64,000 nt of DNA from DATJIG01 sp050260515 (GCA_050260515.1 JBLNCI010000006.1:1-64000), one strand, 5' to 3'; positions 25,447 to 33,060 are shown, counted from the first letter of the stretch. Numbers and translations: made by a program. Notes: generated by a model from the sequence alone, not told the origin.

Positions 25447-27204
25447 ATGTGCGGTATCGCCGGTCTGCAGCTTCGCGACGGTCACCCCGACGAGCAGACC
25501 CTTGCGGTCCTCGCGGAGGCCCTCGGCCATCGCGGCCCTGACGGCGACGGCCGGCTCGTCTCGGGAAATACCGCGCTCCTCCATCAGCGGCTCGCGATCA
25601 TCGATGTTGCCGGCGGCCGTCAGCCGCTGGCTGAGGATGGCGGAGCGGCGTTGATCGCCAACGGGGAGATCTACAACTACCGCGAGCTTCGCGAACAGAT
25701 GCCGGGCGTCAACTTCCGCACGGGGTCCGACTGCGAGCCGGCGTTACATCTCTTCCGCAAGCTCGGGACCGCGTTCGTCAAGCATCTCCGTGGCATGTAC
25801 GCGATCGCGATCTACGATCCTCGTGAAGGCACATTGGTGGTGACGCGCGATCCATTCGGGATCAAGCCGCTGTATTACGCGGAAGGCGATTACGGCTTCG
25901 CGTTCGCATCGGAGCCTCGCGCGCTGCTCGCTGCGGGCCTCGGCAAACGCGCCGTGAACGACCGTACCCGCCGCGAGCTGTTGCAGCTCCAGTTCACGAC
26001 CGGTGCTGAGACCATCTTTCCGGGAATCCGCCGGGTTCTGCCCGGTGAGACGATCACGGTGACAAATGGGCGCATCGTCTCCCGTGAGCGCCACGATGCC
26101 TTGCCGGCGGGCGGGCCCGCAGAGTGGACCGAGGAGGACGCCCTCGAAAGGCTCGACGCCGCTCTGCTCGATTCGGTGAACGTTCATCAGCGGTCCGATG
26201 TCCCATACGGGATGTTTCTGTCCGGCGGCATCGATTCCGCGGCTGTCTTGTCGCTGATGTCGCGCCTTAACGACCGGCCGGTTCTCGCGTTCACGGCGGG
26301 CTTTCCCGACCTCGACGGCGGGGACGAGCGGAACGCGGCGCGGGCCATTGCCCGGGCACTTGGCGCACGCCATGAGGAGGTCGAGGTCACGGCGCGCGAT
26401 TTCCACGAATTGTTGCCGCAGGTCGCCGCGGCGATGGACGACCCCGCCGCCGATTATGCGGTGTTACCGACGTACAAGCTCGCTGCCGCCGCGCGCCGGG
26501 AGGTGAAGGTGATCCTGAGCGGCGAAGGCGGCGACGAGATGTTCGCGGGGTACGGGCGCTACCGCAGCGTGATGCGTCCGTTCTGGTTCGGCGGCCGTAC
26601 GGTCCGCGCGCGCGGCATCTTCGACGGGCTCGGTGTGTTGCGCATCTCGACGACGGGATGGCGCGACGGAATCGCCGCCGCTGAAGCGCGGGCGAGTGCC
26701 CGCGGCGGCAGCCGCCTTCAGATCGCGCAGGCGGTCGACTTCGCCGACTGGCTGCCGAACGATTTGTTGGGAAAGTTGGATCGCTGTCTCATGGCCCACG
26801 GACTCGAGGGGCGGACGCCCTTCCTGGATCCGGCGGTCGCTCAGGTCGCCTTTCGTCTTCCCGATCGCCTGAAGATCCGGCGTGGACTCGGCAAGTGGCT
26901 GCTTCGGAAATGGCTCTCGGAGCGTGTGCCGGCCGCCGATGCTTTCGGGTCCAAGCGCGGGTTCACCGTGCCGGTCGGCGCCTGGATGGCAGCGGATGGT
27001 GCGCGTCTCGGCCCGCTCGTTGCGAACGTGCCTGCGGTTCGGGAGATTGCCGAGCAGGATCGCGTGAAGCGTCTGTTCGTAGCCCAGGGCAAGCGGGAGC
27101 GCTTCGCCGCATGGACGATGTTGTTCTACGCGCTGTGGCACCGCGCGCATATCCTTGGAAAAGCCCCGGACGGGGATCTCGCGCATTGCCTTGCCGAAAG
27201 CTGA
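25447..27204 (+). CDS. asnB: Asparagine synthetase, glutamine-hydrolysing (AsnB-like)
   Basis: A 585-residue two-domain enzyme. The N-terminal class II glutaminase has the catalytic Cys2 (MCGIAGLQL) exposed after Met removal, plus 'HRGPDGDG' and 'NGEIYNYRELRE'. The synthetase domain carries the PP-loop SGGIDS near residues 258-263. Members in polysaccharide gene clusters often amidate sugar uronates or other carboxylates rather than make free asparagine. Its position right after three glycosyltransferases, 3 bp from the last, makes that possible here, but sequence alone does not decide. pyrC starts 4 bp downstream. Confidence 0.92.
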   Translation: MCGIAGLQLRDGHPDEQTLAVLAEALGHRGPDGDGRLVSGNTALLHQRLAIIDVAGGRQPLAEDGGAALIANGEIYNYRELREQMPGVNFRTGSDCEPALHLFRKLGTAFVKHLRGMYAIAIYDPREGTLVVTRDPFGIKPLYYAEGDYGFAFASEPRALLAAGLGKRAVNDRTRRELLQLQFTTGAETIFPGIRRVLPGETITVTNGRIVSRERHDALPAGGPAEWTEEDALERLDAALLDSVNVHQRSDVPYGMFLSGGIDSAAVLSLMSRLNDRPVLAFTAGFPDLDGGDERNAARAIARALGARHEEVEVTARDFHELLPQVAAAMDDPAADYAVLPTYKLAAAARREVKVILSGEGGDEMFAGYGRYRSVMRPFWFGGRTVRARGIFDGLGVLRISTTGWRDGIAAAEARASARGGSRLQIAQAVDFADWLPNDLLGKLDRCLMAHGLEGRTPFLDPAVAQVAFRLPDRLKIRRGLGKWLLRKWLSERVPAADAFGSKRGFTVPVGAWMAADGARLGPLVANVPAVREIAEQDRVKRLFVAQGKRERFAAWTMLFYALWHRAHILGKAPDGDLAHCLAES

Positions 27205-27208
27205 GCCC

Positions 27209-28261
27209 ATGACGGCCGATACCATCGAGATCATCTCTCCCGACGACTGGCACGTGCACCTGCGCGACGGTGCGATGCTGAAGGCGGTCGTCGCAGCGAC
27301 CGCCCGCGTGTTCTCGCGCGCTCTGGTGATGCCTAATCTCAATCCGCCGGTGACGACGGTCGCGGACGCGCGAAGCTACCGGGAGCGCATCGTGCTCGCG
27401 CTGCCGAAGGGCGCGTTCTTCATCCCGCTGATGACCTGTTATCTCACCGACGAAACCAACCCGGATGAGCTCGAGTTCGGTTTCCGGCAGCGGATATTCC
27501 TCGCCGCGAAGCTCTATCCGGCTCACGCGACGACCAACTCCGCCCGCGGAGTGACCGATATTGCGAAGATCGAGGACGTGCTCGCTCGGATGGAAGAGAT
27601 CGGGATGCCGCTCTGCATCCACGGCGAGGTGACCGATCGCGATGTCGATATCTTCGATCGCGAAGCGGTGTTCATCGACCGCATTCTGGCCCCGCTGCGG
27701 AATCGACATCCCGCGCTGAAAATCGTGTTCGAGCACATCACCACGAAAGAGGCCGCCGAGTACGTCGCGGAGGCGGATCCCGGCATCGCCGCGACGATCA
27801 CCCCGCACCATCTGATGATCAACCGGAACGCGATGTTCGAGGGCGGCATACGGCCGCACCACTATTGCCTCCCGGTGGCGAAGCGCGAGGTGCACCGGCT
27901 GGCGCTCCGAAAGGCGGCGGTCTCCGGAAACCCGCGCTATTTCCTCGGTACCGACTCGGCTCCGCACCAGCGGAACGCCAAGGAGGCCACCTGCGGGTGC
28001 GCCGGTGTCTACAATGCGCCGGCGGCGATCGAGGCCTACGCGCAGGTCTTCGAGGAGGAAGGCGCGCTCGATCGCCTCGAAGGCTTTGCGTCGAAGTTCG
28101 GCCCCGCGTTCTATGGCCTGCAGCCGAATGCCGGACGGCTCAAACTCGAGCGCAGCGCCTGGGTTGTGCCGGAGAAGTTCCCCGGGGTCGGCAATGACGC
28201 CGGGTCGGAGCTCACGCCGTTTCTCGCCAATCGCGAAATCCGCTGGCGGGTCGTCACCTAG
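27209..28261 (+). CDS. pyrC: Dihydroorotase (PyrC type)
   Basis: A 350-residue zinc amidohydrolase closing carbamoyl-aspartate to dihydroorotate in pyrimidine synthesis. Metal ligands visible are His15 and His17 (WHVHLRDG), the carbamylated Lys near 102 (AAKLYPAHATTNS), His in 'CIHGEVT', His in 'FEHITTKEAAEYV', and Asp in 'LGTDSAPH'. This set and the length fit the short, E. coli-type class II enzyme. The ATG at 27209 is the family start; a longer frame from 27155 overlaps the upstream gene. It is the last clearly chromosomal gene before the prophage-like region. Confidence 0.97.
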   Translation: MTADTIEIISPDDWHVHLRDGAMLKAVVAATARVFSRALVMPNLNPPVTTVADARSYRERIVLALPKGAFFIPLMTCYLTDETNPDELEFGFRQRIFLAAKLYPAHATTNSARGVTDIAKIEDVLARMEEIGMPLCIHGEVTDRDVDIFDREAVFIDRILAPLRNRHPALKIVFEHITTKEAAEYVAEADPGIAATITPHHLMINRNAMFEGGIRPHHYCLPVAKREVHRLALRKAAVSGNPRYFLGTDSAPHQRNAKEATCGCAGVYNAPAAIEAYAQVFEEEGALDRLEGFASKFGPAFYGLQPNAGRLKLERSAWVVPEKFPGVGNDAGSELTPFLANREIRWRVVT

Positions 28262-28268
28262 AGCGGCG

Positions 28269-28448
28269 TCAGTCGTGCGGTTTCGCTACGTCGCATGCTG
28301 CACCCTGGCAGCAATCCTCGACGTTGGCGCCGCAGGTGGCGCACTGCGCGTGACCATGCACGTAGTGCAGCCCGGCGGCCGACCCGCAGCGGGGACATCT
28401 GGGGCGCGGAGGGTTGTCCGACGGCGGTTGCGGGAGTACCGGACGCAT
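28269..28448 (-). CDS. Small zinc-ribbon protein
   Basis: A 59-residue protein that is little more than a zinc ribbon: C-P-R-C-G, then about 14 residues (GLHYVHGH), then C-A-T-C-G, followed by an extra Cys-rich 'DCCQGAAC' tail. It is convergent with pyrC, 7 bp away. The Met at 28448 is chosen because the upstream 22 residues of the open frame are unlike the rest. It may be a host gene at the left prophage border rather than phage. Function unknown. Confidence 0.55.
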   Translation of the reverse strand: MRPVLPQPPSDNPPRPRCPRCGSAAGLHYVHGHAQCATCGANVEDCCQGAACDVAKPHD

Positions 28449-28495
28449 CGTTGGAATCTTAGCGAGGCGATGCGCCAGGACGCAAGCGAGGCTCG

Positions 28496-28804
28496 TTACG
28501 TCCGCCCGCCCCACAGCACACGGAACGGGCGGCTGCGCGCGGTCTGAGGGTCGCGGGGCGCGCGGTCATGTTGCCCGGCGCGGCGGGCCGCGACGCGTTC
28601 GTATTCTTCCGCGACCGTAAGGATGAGCATCCGCGCACGTTCCGATTGAACCGAGGCCGCGCGCGCCCGCAAATCTTCCGCCTTGCGCAGCAGGAACTCA
28701 GGCGCGTCGTGCCCGGCCGGCGGCGGAGCCGTCGGTACGTCCTCTGTGGGTTGAGTGCGCTTGCGGCCGAACATCCAATGACCGACGGCGGAAAAGAGAC
28801 GCAT
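28496..28804 (-). CDS. Hypothetical protein with small helical repeat-type C-terminus
   Basis: A 102-residue protein, Pro-rich near residues 18-30 and basic at the end. The middle (about residues 35-78) is an amphipathic helical hairpin, 'LLRKAEDLRARAASVQSERARMLILTVAEEYERVAARRA'. It has the same pattern as three other small proteins of this region (33764, 37461, 45552): R-A-x-x-x-R-x-L/A-A, a short turn, R-x-x-L/I-L, then Y-E-x-x-A. That helical-hairpin family is abundant and uncharacterised in Rhizobiales. It is first on the left of the prophage-like region and lies about 190 bp downstream of the DUF6362 gene. Confidence 0.55.
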   Translation of the reverse strand: MRLFSAVGHWMFGRKRTQPTEDVPTAPPPAGHDAPEFLLRKAEDLRARAASVQSERARMLILTVAEEYERVAARRAGQHDRAPRDPQTARSRPFRVLWGGRT

Positions 28805-28994
28805 CCCGGCACCTGGCGGATCGTCGAGGATCCGAGTATCGCGACCGGTGTCCGCCGCCGGGCGGTGAAGTACGTGTCATCGTCGTACACGGATCGTGCC
28901 ATCTCTCCATGTGCCTCCACCGTTGTGTGTGCGAGGCGAGGCACCGGGTGGCATTCCGGCATTCACGACGTGGCGCAAAAATGGCAGTGCTGTC

Positions 28995-29387
28995 CTATCG
29001 CCGCGCCACGGTGCTGGCGATCCGGGTCAGCACCAGACGATGGATGGCCCGCAGCGTGCGCTCGGAGCGGCCGTCGAGGTCTTCGATGCGTCGCCATGGG
29101 AGCCGGAACGCCCGCGCCATGACGAGGCGACGCTCGCCATCGTCGAGCGGCCAGAGCCATGTCAACGTGACGTCAAGGCGGTCGATGGCGTCGGGCGACG
29201 GGGCGGCTGGCCGCACCCGGGCATCGCTCCAGCCGTAGGCGAGCATCGCCTGATGAACGACGTCGGGCCAGACCGTGAGCTGCGGTCGCGGGCGATCGCG
29301 GGGACTTATCCGCAACGCGCGAAGTGTGTCGGCAGCCTCCTCGAAGCGCGCTTTCACCACTTCCGCGGTGATGTCGCTCGCCGTCAT
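28995..29387 (-). CDS. DUF6362-family protein
   Basis: A 130-residue protein with the DUF6362 pattern known mainly from alphaproteobacterial prophages: 'VVKARFEEAADTLRAL' (helix), then 'WPDVVHQAMLAYGWSDARVRPAAPSPDAIDRLDVTLTWLWPL', and 'RAFRLPWRRIEDLDGRSERTLRAIHRLVLTRIA', which reads like a sigma-4/HTH-type DNA-binding end. It is the last gene of a three-gene minus-strand operon. Its ATG at 29387 overlaps the previous stop (ATGA). It is probably a phage regulator, possibly sigma- or repressor-like, but unproven. Confidence 0.78.
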   Translation of the reverse strand: MTASDITAEVVKARFEEAADTLRALRISPRDRPRPQLTVWPDVVHQAMLAYGWSDARVRPAAPSPDAIDRLDVTLTWLWPLDDGERRLVMARAFRLPWRRIEDLDGRSERTLRAIHRLVLTRIASTVARR

Positions 29388-29638
29388 CGATCGCGATCCT
29401 GCTCGTCTAACGTGATGCGTAGATTGCGGATCCCGAACAGCCTGTTGGCCGTCTCGATGAGCAGGCGCCGGCTTTCCTCGTCTGAGATGTCTTCCGGCTT
29501 CATGACCGCGATCCCCGATTCGCGCCACACACGGCGGCGCAGTGCGAGCATCTGGTCGGCATCGAGCGGGGCCTGGCCGATGGCGCGGCCGAGCGGTGAT
29601 ACGGGATGACGGCGGAACGGGTAGCGGAGGCTTGGCAT
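29384..29638 (-). CDS. Small phage protein between DnaA-IV and DUF6362 genes
   Basis: An 84-residue basic protein (many Arg in the first 20 residues: SLRYPFRRHPVSPLGRAIG) with a predicted helical middle, 'DADQMLALRRRVWRESGIAVMKPEDISDEESRRLLIETANRLFG', and a charged tail. No catalytic motif is recognised. AGGAAGGA lies 8 nt before its ATG at 29638. That ATG overlaps the TAA of the DnaA-domain gene (TAATG), and its own stop overlaps the DUF6362 start, so the three are one translationally coupled operon. Role unknown; DNA binding or partner binding is possible. Confidence 0.72.
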   Translation of the reverse strand: MPSLRYPFRRHPVSPLGRAIGQAPLDADQMLALRRRVWRESGIAVMKPEDISDEESRRLLIETANRLFGIRNLRITLDEQDRDR

Positions 29639-30006
29639 TAGCAGGTTCCTTCCTGTTCGGGGGGCGTGGTGACTTGCGGCGCCGGAGCGGGCTGCACCGG
29701 GCAACCCGCGTTGATCCATTCCTGAACCAGCATCCGATCGAGCAGCTCCATGCTCCGTGCCTTCGCCCGCGGGTCGTTGGCGATGTAGCGCTCGTATGCT
29801 CGGATGCTGTAGATCACCGTCGAGTGATGGCGGTGGAATTTGCTAGCGATCGCCGGAAGTGATTGGTCGGTCATCTTGTCGGCGAGCCACATGGCCGCCT
29901 GCCGTGCTCGTGAAATGCGCCGACGGCGGTCGCCGCTGAGGATGTCGCCGGTCGTAAGCCCGTCCATCGCTGCTGCGGCGGATATGAGTGCGTCTATCTC
30001 GAGCAT
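29638..30006 (-). CDS. Free-standing DnaA domain IV (DNA-binding) protein
   Basis: A 122-residue protein that is essentially the C-terminal DNA-binding domain of DnaA without its ATPase part. Residues 27-70 align with the DnaA signature: 'RRISRARQAAMWLADKMTDQSLPAIASKFHRHHSTVIYSIR'. The Arg of the R-x-R-Q motif (Arg35), which in DnaA reaches the minor groove, is kept. The recognition-helix motif D-H-T-T-V has become H-H-S-T-V (residues 60-64), so base preference should differ from TTATCCACA. The tail is Pro/Gln-rich. It heads a three-gene operon divergent from the S24 repressor. It could be an origin-binding or transcription factor. See the boxes at 30107, 32053, 33209, 34079, 37365, 37776 and 45722. 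Confidence 0.85.
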   Translation of the reverse strand: MLEIDALISAAAAMDGLTTGDILSGDRRRRISRARQAAMWLADKMTDQSLPAIASKFHRHHSTVIYSIRAYERYIANDPRAKARSMELLDRMLVQEWINAGCPVQPAPAPQVTTPPEQEGTC

Positions 30007-30052
30007 CTGTGGTGCTCCGTGCCTCGGGATTGGGATTTTGCGCGTTGCGGAA

Positions 30053-30118
30053 TGTTGCGACTATCGCAACTTGACGTCAACGCGGAAATTGCTATAACCG
30101 CAATACCTGTGGAAAGTC
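30053..30118 (-). promoter_or_regulatory. Operator/promoter region of the DnaA-IV operon
   Basis: Contains, on the + strand, a 7-bp-arm inverted repeat GTTGCGA-CTA-TCGCAAC (30054-30070), the palindrome TTGACGTCAA (30071-30080), the repeat ATTGC-N7-GCAAT (30088-30104), and a DnaA-like box CTGTGGAAAGTC (30107-30118), i.e. GACTTTCCACAG read toward the operon. On the minus strand TTGACG, 17 nt, CAACAT forms a promoter ending about 45 nt before the ATG. The box ends 26 nt before this -35. The palindromes overlap the promoter as repressor operators would. Confidence 0.65.
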
Positions 30119-30119
30119 G

Positions 30120-30753
30120 GCTGGCGCGTTCTTATGCGCCAGCGGGTTAGAGGGCGGCGGCGCGAACGATACGGGGCGCGAAGGGACACGGGCGCCGAGA
30201 GACACGCGGGACAAGCGACACGCGAGGTACGGGCGGGCAGCAGGCGGGACAAGCGGCACGGGCCGCGAGGTACGGGCGGGCAGCAGGCGGGACAAGCGAC
30301 ACGGGCCGCGAGCTGCGGGCGAATTGCGGCGAGCTACGGGTGGGCGACGGGCGGGCGACGGGCGGGCAACGGGCGGGCGAGGACAGGCGGGGGAGTTCCG
30401 CACGACGCGGGCAATCCCCGGCGAGCATTCCCCGGCGGGGCAACGGGCGGGCGAGCGGCAGCGGGACGAATTACGGGCGGCGAGCTACGGGTGGGCGACG
30501 GGCGGGCAACGGGCGGGCGAGCGACAGGCGGGGAGTTCCGCACGACGCGAGCAATCCCCGGCGAGCATTCCCCGGCGGGGCACCCGGGCGAGCGACAGGC
30601 GGGGAGTTCCGCACCACGCGAGCAATCCCCGGCGAGCATTCCCCGGCGGGGCACCCGGGCGAGCGACAGGCGGGGGAGTTCCGCACCACGCGAGCAATCC
30701 CCGGCGAGCGACACCGGGGCGAGCCACACGCTGAGGAACAGACGGAGGGCGGG
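30120..30753 (+). repeat. GC-rich tandem repeat array upstream of the repressor
   Basis: About 630 bp without a credible gene. It opens with a hairpin (GCTGGCGC/GCGCCAGC, 30120-30143). A 43-bp unit follows (starts at 30222 and 30265, plus partial copies), then many short 'ACGGGCGGGCG' units. Three contiguous copies of a 71-72-bp unit (starts at GAGTTCC, 30533, 30604 and 30676) come after, with a diverged fourth at 30393. Period and spacing suggest iterons or a multi-site operator between the DnaA-IV operon and the repressor. Every reading frame through it gives only repetitive Arg/Gly/Ala-rich peptides, so apparent ORFs are not supported. Confidence 0.85.
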
Positions 30754-31395
30754 ATGGACATCGTGGCATGGATCCGACGCGGGCTGGGGAAGCCCGGCAA
30801 GTCGCAGCGCGGCCTCGCGACCGCGCTCGGGATCGATCCGGCGGGCGTCACGCGCCTGCTCAAGGGCGAGCGTCAGCTCAAGGCGGCCGAGATTGCCAAG
30901 GTCGCGAGCTACCTGGGCGAACGGCCGCCGCTCGCGGGGCGCGGGGTCGCGCGCTCCGAGCGCGACGAAGGCGACGACGACCGCTATGCCCGGGTCGCCG
31001 TGTACGACGCCCGGGCGGCCGCCGGCGCGGGCGGCGTGGGCTCCGAGATGGTCAAACATTTCCTCCTGTTCCGCGAGCAATGGCTGCGCCAGGTCACGGC
31101 GGCGCCGATCGAGGAGCTCGCGGTCATCGAGATCGACGGCGACTCGATGGAGCCGACCTTGCGCTCCGGCGATCACGCGCTGATCGACCGCACCGAGCGG
31201 CGGCCGCGCCAGAAGGACGGGCTGTATGTGCTGCTGGTCGACGGCGGGCTCCAGGTGAAGCGTGTCTCGGCTCACCCGGTGAGCGGACTCCTCACCATCA
31301 CCTCCGACAATCCGTCGTACCGCAGCTACGGCGACATCGAACCGGCCGACGTGGAGGTCGTCGGCCGGGTCATCTGGATCGGCCGCCGCATGTAG
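30754..31395 (+). CDS. S24-family phage repressor (LexA/CI-like)
   Basis: A 213-residue repressor. The N-terminal HTH covers about residues 17-55 ('SQRGLATALGIDPAGVTRLLKGERQLKAAEIAKVASYLG'). The C-terminal S24 peptidase/dimer domain has Ser131 in IDGDSMEPTL and the base Lys169 in LQVKRV, so RecA-stimulated self-cleavage is expected. The likely cleavage zone is the Ala/Gly-rich stretch near 88-96. GGAGGGC precedes ATG 30754. The in-frame extension to 30340 is only translated tandem repeat. It should keep the prophage silent by binding operators near 30053-30118. Its 3' end overlaps the convergent gene at 31326 by 70 bp. Confidence 0.9.
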   Translation: MDIVAWIRRGLGKPGKSQRGLATALGIDPAGVTRLLKGERQLKAAEIAKVASYLGERPPLAGRGVARSERDEGDDDRYARVAVYDARAAAGAGGVGSEMVKHFLLFREQWLRQVTAAPIEELAVIEIDGDSMEPTLRSGDHALIDRTERRPRQKDGLYVLLVDGGLQVKRVSAHPVSGLLTITSDNPSYRSYGDIEPADVEVVGRVIWIGRRM

Positions 31396-31619
31396 GCCTC
31401 AGCGCCGGCCGTCCGTTGCGGCGCGCGGGTGGCCGCCCGGGCCAGCACCAGAGTGGCGGTCGCCGCCTTGCACAGCCGCGGCCATCGGGCATCCAGCGCG
31501 TGGCCGATGAGGATGATGTCGGCGGCCGCCGCCGAGAGTCGCATCCGTTTGTCGTTGCGCATGATCCGGCGGCTCGCGCGCCAGTAGGCCCGGGTCGCGT
31601 TCTCCCGCGATGAGCTCAC
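31326..31619 (-). CDS. Hypothetical phage protein, overlapping the repressor 3' end
   Basis: A 97-residue basic protein with no recognised family. It starts 'SSSRENATRAYWRASRRIMRNDKRMRLSAAAADIILIGHALDARWPRLCKAATATLVLARAA', predicted helical. Its ATG at 31619 overlaps the stop of the upstream gene (ATGA), the usual sign of a real coupled pair. Its last 70 bp run antisense into the repressor gene, so the true C-terminus may be shorter or its transcription may interfere with the repressor. Confidence 0.5.
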   Translation of the reverse strand: MSSSRENATRAYWRASRRIMRNDKRMRLSAAAADIILIGHALDARWPRLCKAATATLVLARAATRAPQRTAGAEAYMRRPIQMTRPTTSTSAGSMSP

Positions 31620-31969
31620 AGCCGCTGCTCCCGGTGGCCGCAGCCATCATCGCGCGCCCGCTCGCGCTCGAGTGCCGCCAGCCGCTGTCGGCGCGACCGC
31701 CACGCCGCGAGGTAGATGCGGCCGTCGGTCAGCGCGCGCCGCACCGCTCCGTCGTTGCGCACGGCTGGCCGCATCTTTCCGCAGCGGCGAGCGCGAAGAA
31801 CCATCGCGCGGAAGAACGCGATCTCCGCCCGCGTCTCGGCGATGTCGGCCCCTGCCGCGGTTCCGTGGCGCAGTGCGCGCCGTTCATCCGTTGGAACAGG
31901 TCCGTCGTAGCGCGCCTCGAGCTCGGCGAGGCGTGCGAGCGGCGAACTGGCTGATGGAAAACTCTGCAT
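31616..31969 (-). CDS. Hypothetical helical phage protein
   Basis: A 117-residue Arg/Ala-rich helical protein: 'SPLARLAELEARYDGPVPTDERRALRHGTAAGADIAETRAEIAFFRAMVLRARRCG', then a basic 'RIYLAAWRSRRQRLAALERERARDDG'. No family recognised. It is the first gene of a two-gene minus-strand operon with 31326. A 9-bp-arm inverted repeat sits directly upstream of its ATG at 31969 and a DnaA-like box lies about 85 bp upstream. A longer open frame to 31999 would start inside that hairpin. Confidence 0.55.
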   Translation of the reverse strand: MQSFPSASSPLARLAELEARYDGPVPTDERRALRHGTAAGADIAETRAEIAFFRAMVLRARRCGKMRPAVRNDGAVRRALTDGRIYLAAWRSRRQRLAALERERARDDGCGHREQRL

Positions 31970-31971
31970 GA

Positions 31972-32064
31972 TGTGGCTCCGCATTGTGGAGCCACACACC
32001 TACGCGCCCGCGAAGCCAACGGGCAGGGGGCTGTGGAGAAATCCCGCGCCCGCTGTGGAAAGTC
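31972..32064 (-). promoter_or_regulatory. Leader with hairpin and DnaA-like box upstream of the 31969 gene
   Basis: Perfect inverted repeat TGTGGCTCC-N7-GGAGCCACA (31974-31998 region) touching the translation start, and a DnaA-like box CTGTGGAAAGTC at 32053-32064 (GACTTTCCACAG toward the gene). A weaker second TCTCCACAG lies in between. The hairpin could mask the ribosome site. The following 230 bp to the DUF4197 gene hold nothing I can support. Confidence 0.5.
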
Positions 32065-32298
32065 CGTCGGTGCGCCCGCGTCATCTAACGTAGAAGGAGC
32101 GACTGATCGCGAACATGCGCAGGGAGACGGCGCGGGCCGGGTCGCCGCCAGCCGTATCATCGCAGCGTCGGAAAGTCCCGGTCGGAAGGTCCCGTCGGTG
32201 CGCGACCAGACCGACGGCGTGGGTCCTGGCCGACCTGAGATGGCTCGCGCTCTCGTCTCTCCCTTCGCGTCGCCTTCGGCCGCTCGTGCCGGATACCC

Positions 32299-33060
32299 TC
32301 AGCCGAACACCTTCTTCAGGAGATCCGTCGTCCGCGCCGCGGGATTGGTGCGGATCGCGTCTTCCTGGACGGCCAGGTAGTGGAACAGACCGTCGAGCGC
32401 CTTGCCGACGGTGAAATCCGTCAGGTTGAAGCCGGCGACGCTGCTGCCCGCGAGCGGCAGGGTCGAGGCCTGCGACTGGACCGACTTGAATGCGGTGACC
32501 GCGCCCGCCGTCGACAGCGTGTTGTCGACCACGGGGCGGAACGACTTCGTCAGATCCGTCGACGTGGTGCGGCGGAAATAGCTGGTCGCCGCGTCCTTCG
32601 GCCCGGTGAGGATCCCACGGGCATCGGCGATCGACATCTTCGAGATCGCATCGGTGAAGATGGCGAGGGCTTTCGGCGCGGCCTGCTCGGCGGCGCGGTT
32701 CATCCTGACCTGCAGGTCATCGAGCATCCCCGAGGCGCCCACCGACTTCAGCGGCCCGGCGATCTGCTGAAGCGGTCCCGGCAGCGGAATGCGGATCGCG
32801 GGATCGGCGTTGTAGCCGTCCGTCCTGCCGAGTTGGGCGACGACGCGTTGCGACGCCACCCGGAGCGCGTCCTTGAGACCGCTTCCGATCTCGCCGTCGC
32901 TGAGCGCGGCTCCGGATTTCGAGCCGCCCGTGGCCGGAGCGCCGCCGAGCAGGCTCTTGCCGCGGTCGAGCAGCGATCCCTGCGCGCGCGCGGCCGCCGG
33001 CAGCAGGGCGAGCACGGTCATGAGGGCGGTGCGGCGGGTGATGACGGAACAGACGGGCAT
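32299..33060 (-). CDS. DUF4197-family exported protein
   Basis: A 253-residue protein of the DUF4197 family: 'LSDGEIGSGLKDALRVASQRVVAQLGRTDGYNADPAIRIPLPGPLQQIAGPLKSVG', 'MNRAAEQAAPKALAIFTDAISKMSIADARGIL', and 'AATSYFRRTT'. The N-terminus has a twin-arginine-like signal (ITRRTALMTVLALLPAAARA), so it is probably periplasmic; the Met at residue 14 is an alternative start. The family is chromosomal and of unknown function, so this is a host-type gene lying inside the prophage-like region. Stand-alone, minus strand, just left of element A. Confidence 0.85.
   Translation of the reverse strand: MPVCSVITRRTALMTVLALLPAAARAQGSLLDRGKSLLGGAPATGGSKSGAALSDGEIGSGLKDALRVASQRVVAQLGRTDGYNADPAIRIPLPGPLQQIAGPLKSVGASGMLDDLQVRMNRAAEQAAPKALAIFTDAISKMSIADARGILTGPKDAATSYFRRTTSTDLTKSFRPVVDNTLSTAGAVTAFKSVQSQASTLPLAGSSVAGFNLTDFTVGKALDGLFHYLAVQEDAIRTNPAARTTDLLKKVFG

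Noticed and set aside
28459..28902. Alternative minus-strand frame beginning ARSVYDDDTYFTARRR
   Set aside because: The first 15 residues look plausible, but the rest overlaps the helical protein at 28496 in another frame and loses protein-like character. A short gene there cannot be excluded.
30393..30753. Possible CRISPR array in the 71-72-bp repeats
   Set aside because: The units are contiguous and similar over their whole length, with no unique spacers, and no cas genes are nearby.
30340..30753. N-terminal extension of the repressor reading frame across the repeats
   Set aside because: The translated extension is pure repeat-derived Arg/Gly/Ala sequence, similar in other frames. GGAGGGC and the HTH domain support ATG 30754.
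31973..32380. Plus-strand frame in the gap before DUF4197
   Set aside because: It overlaps the DUF4197 gene end and has low-complexity composition, no ribosome site and no recognisable domain.
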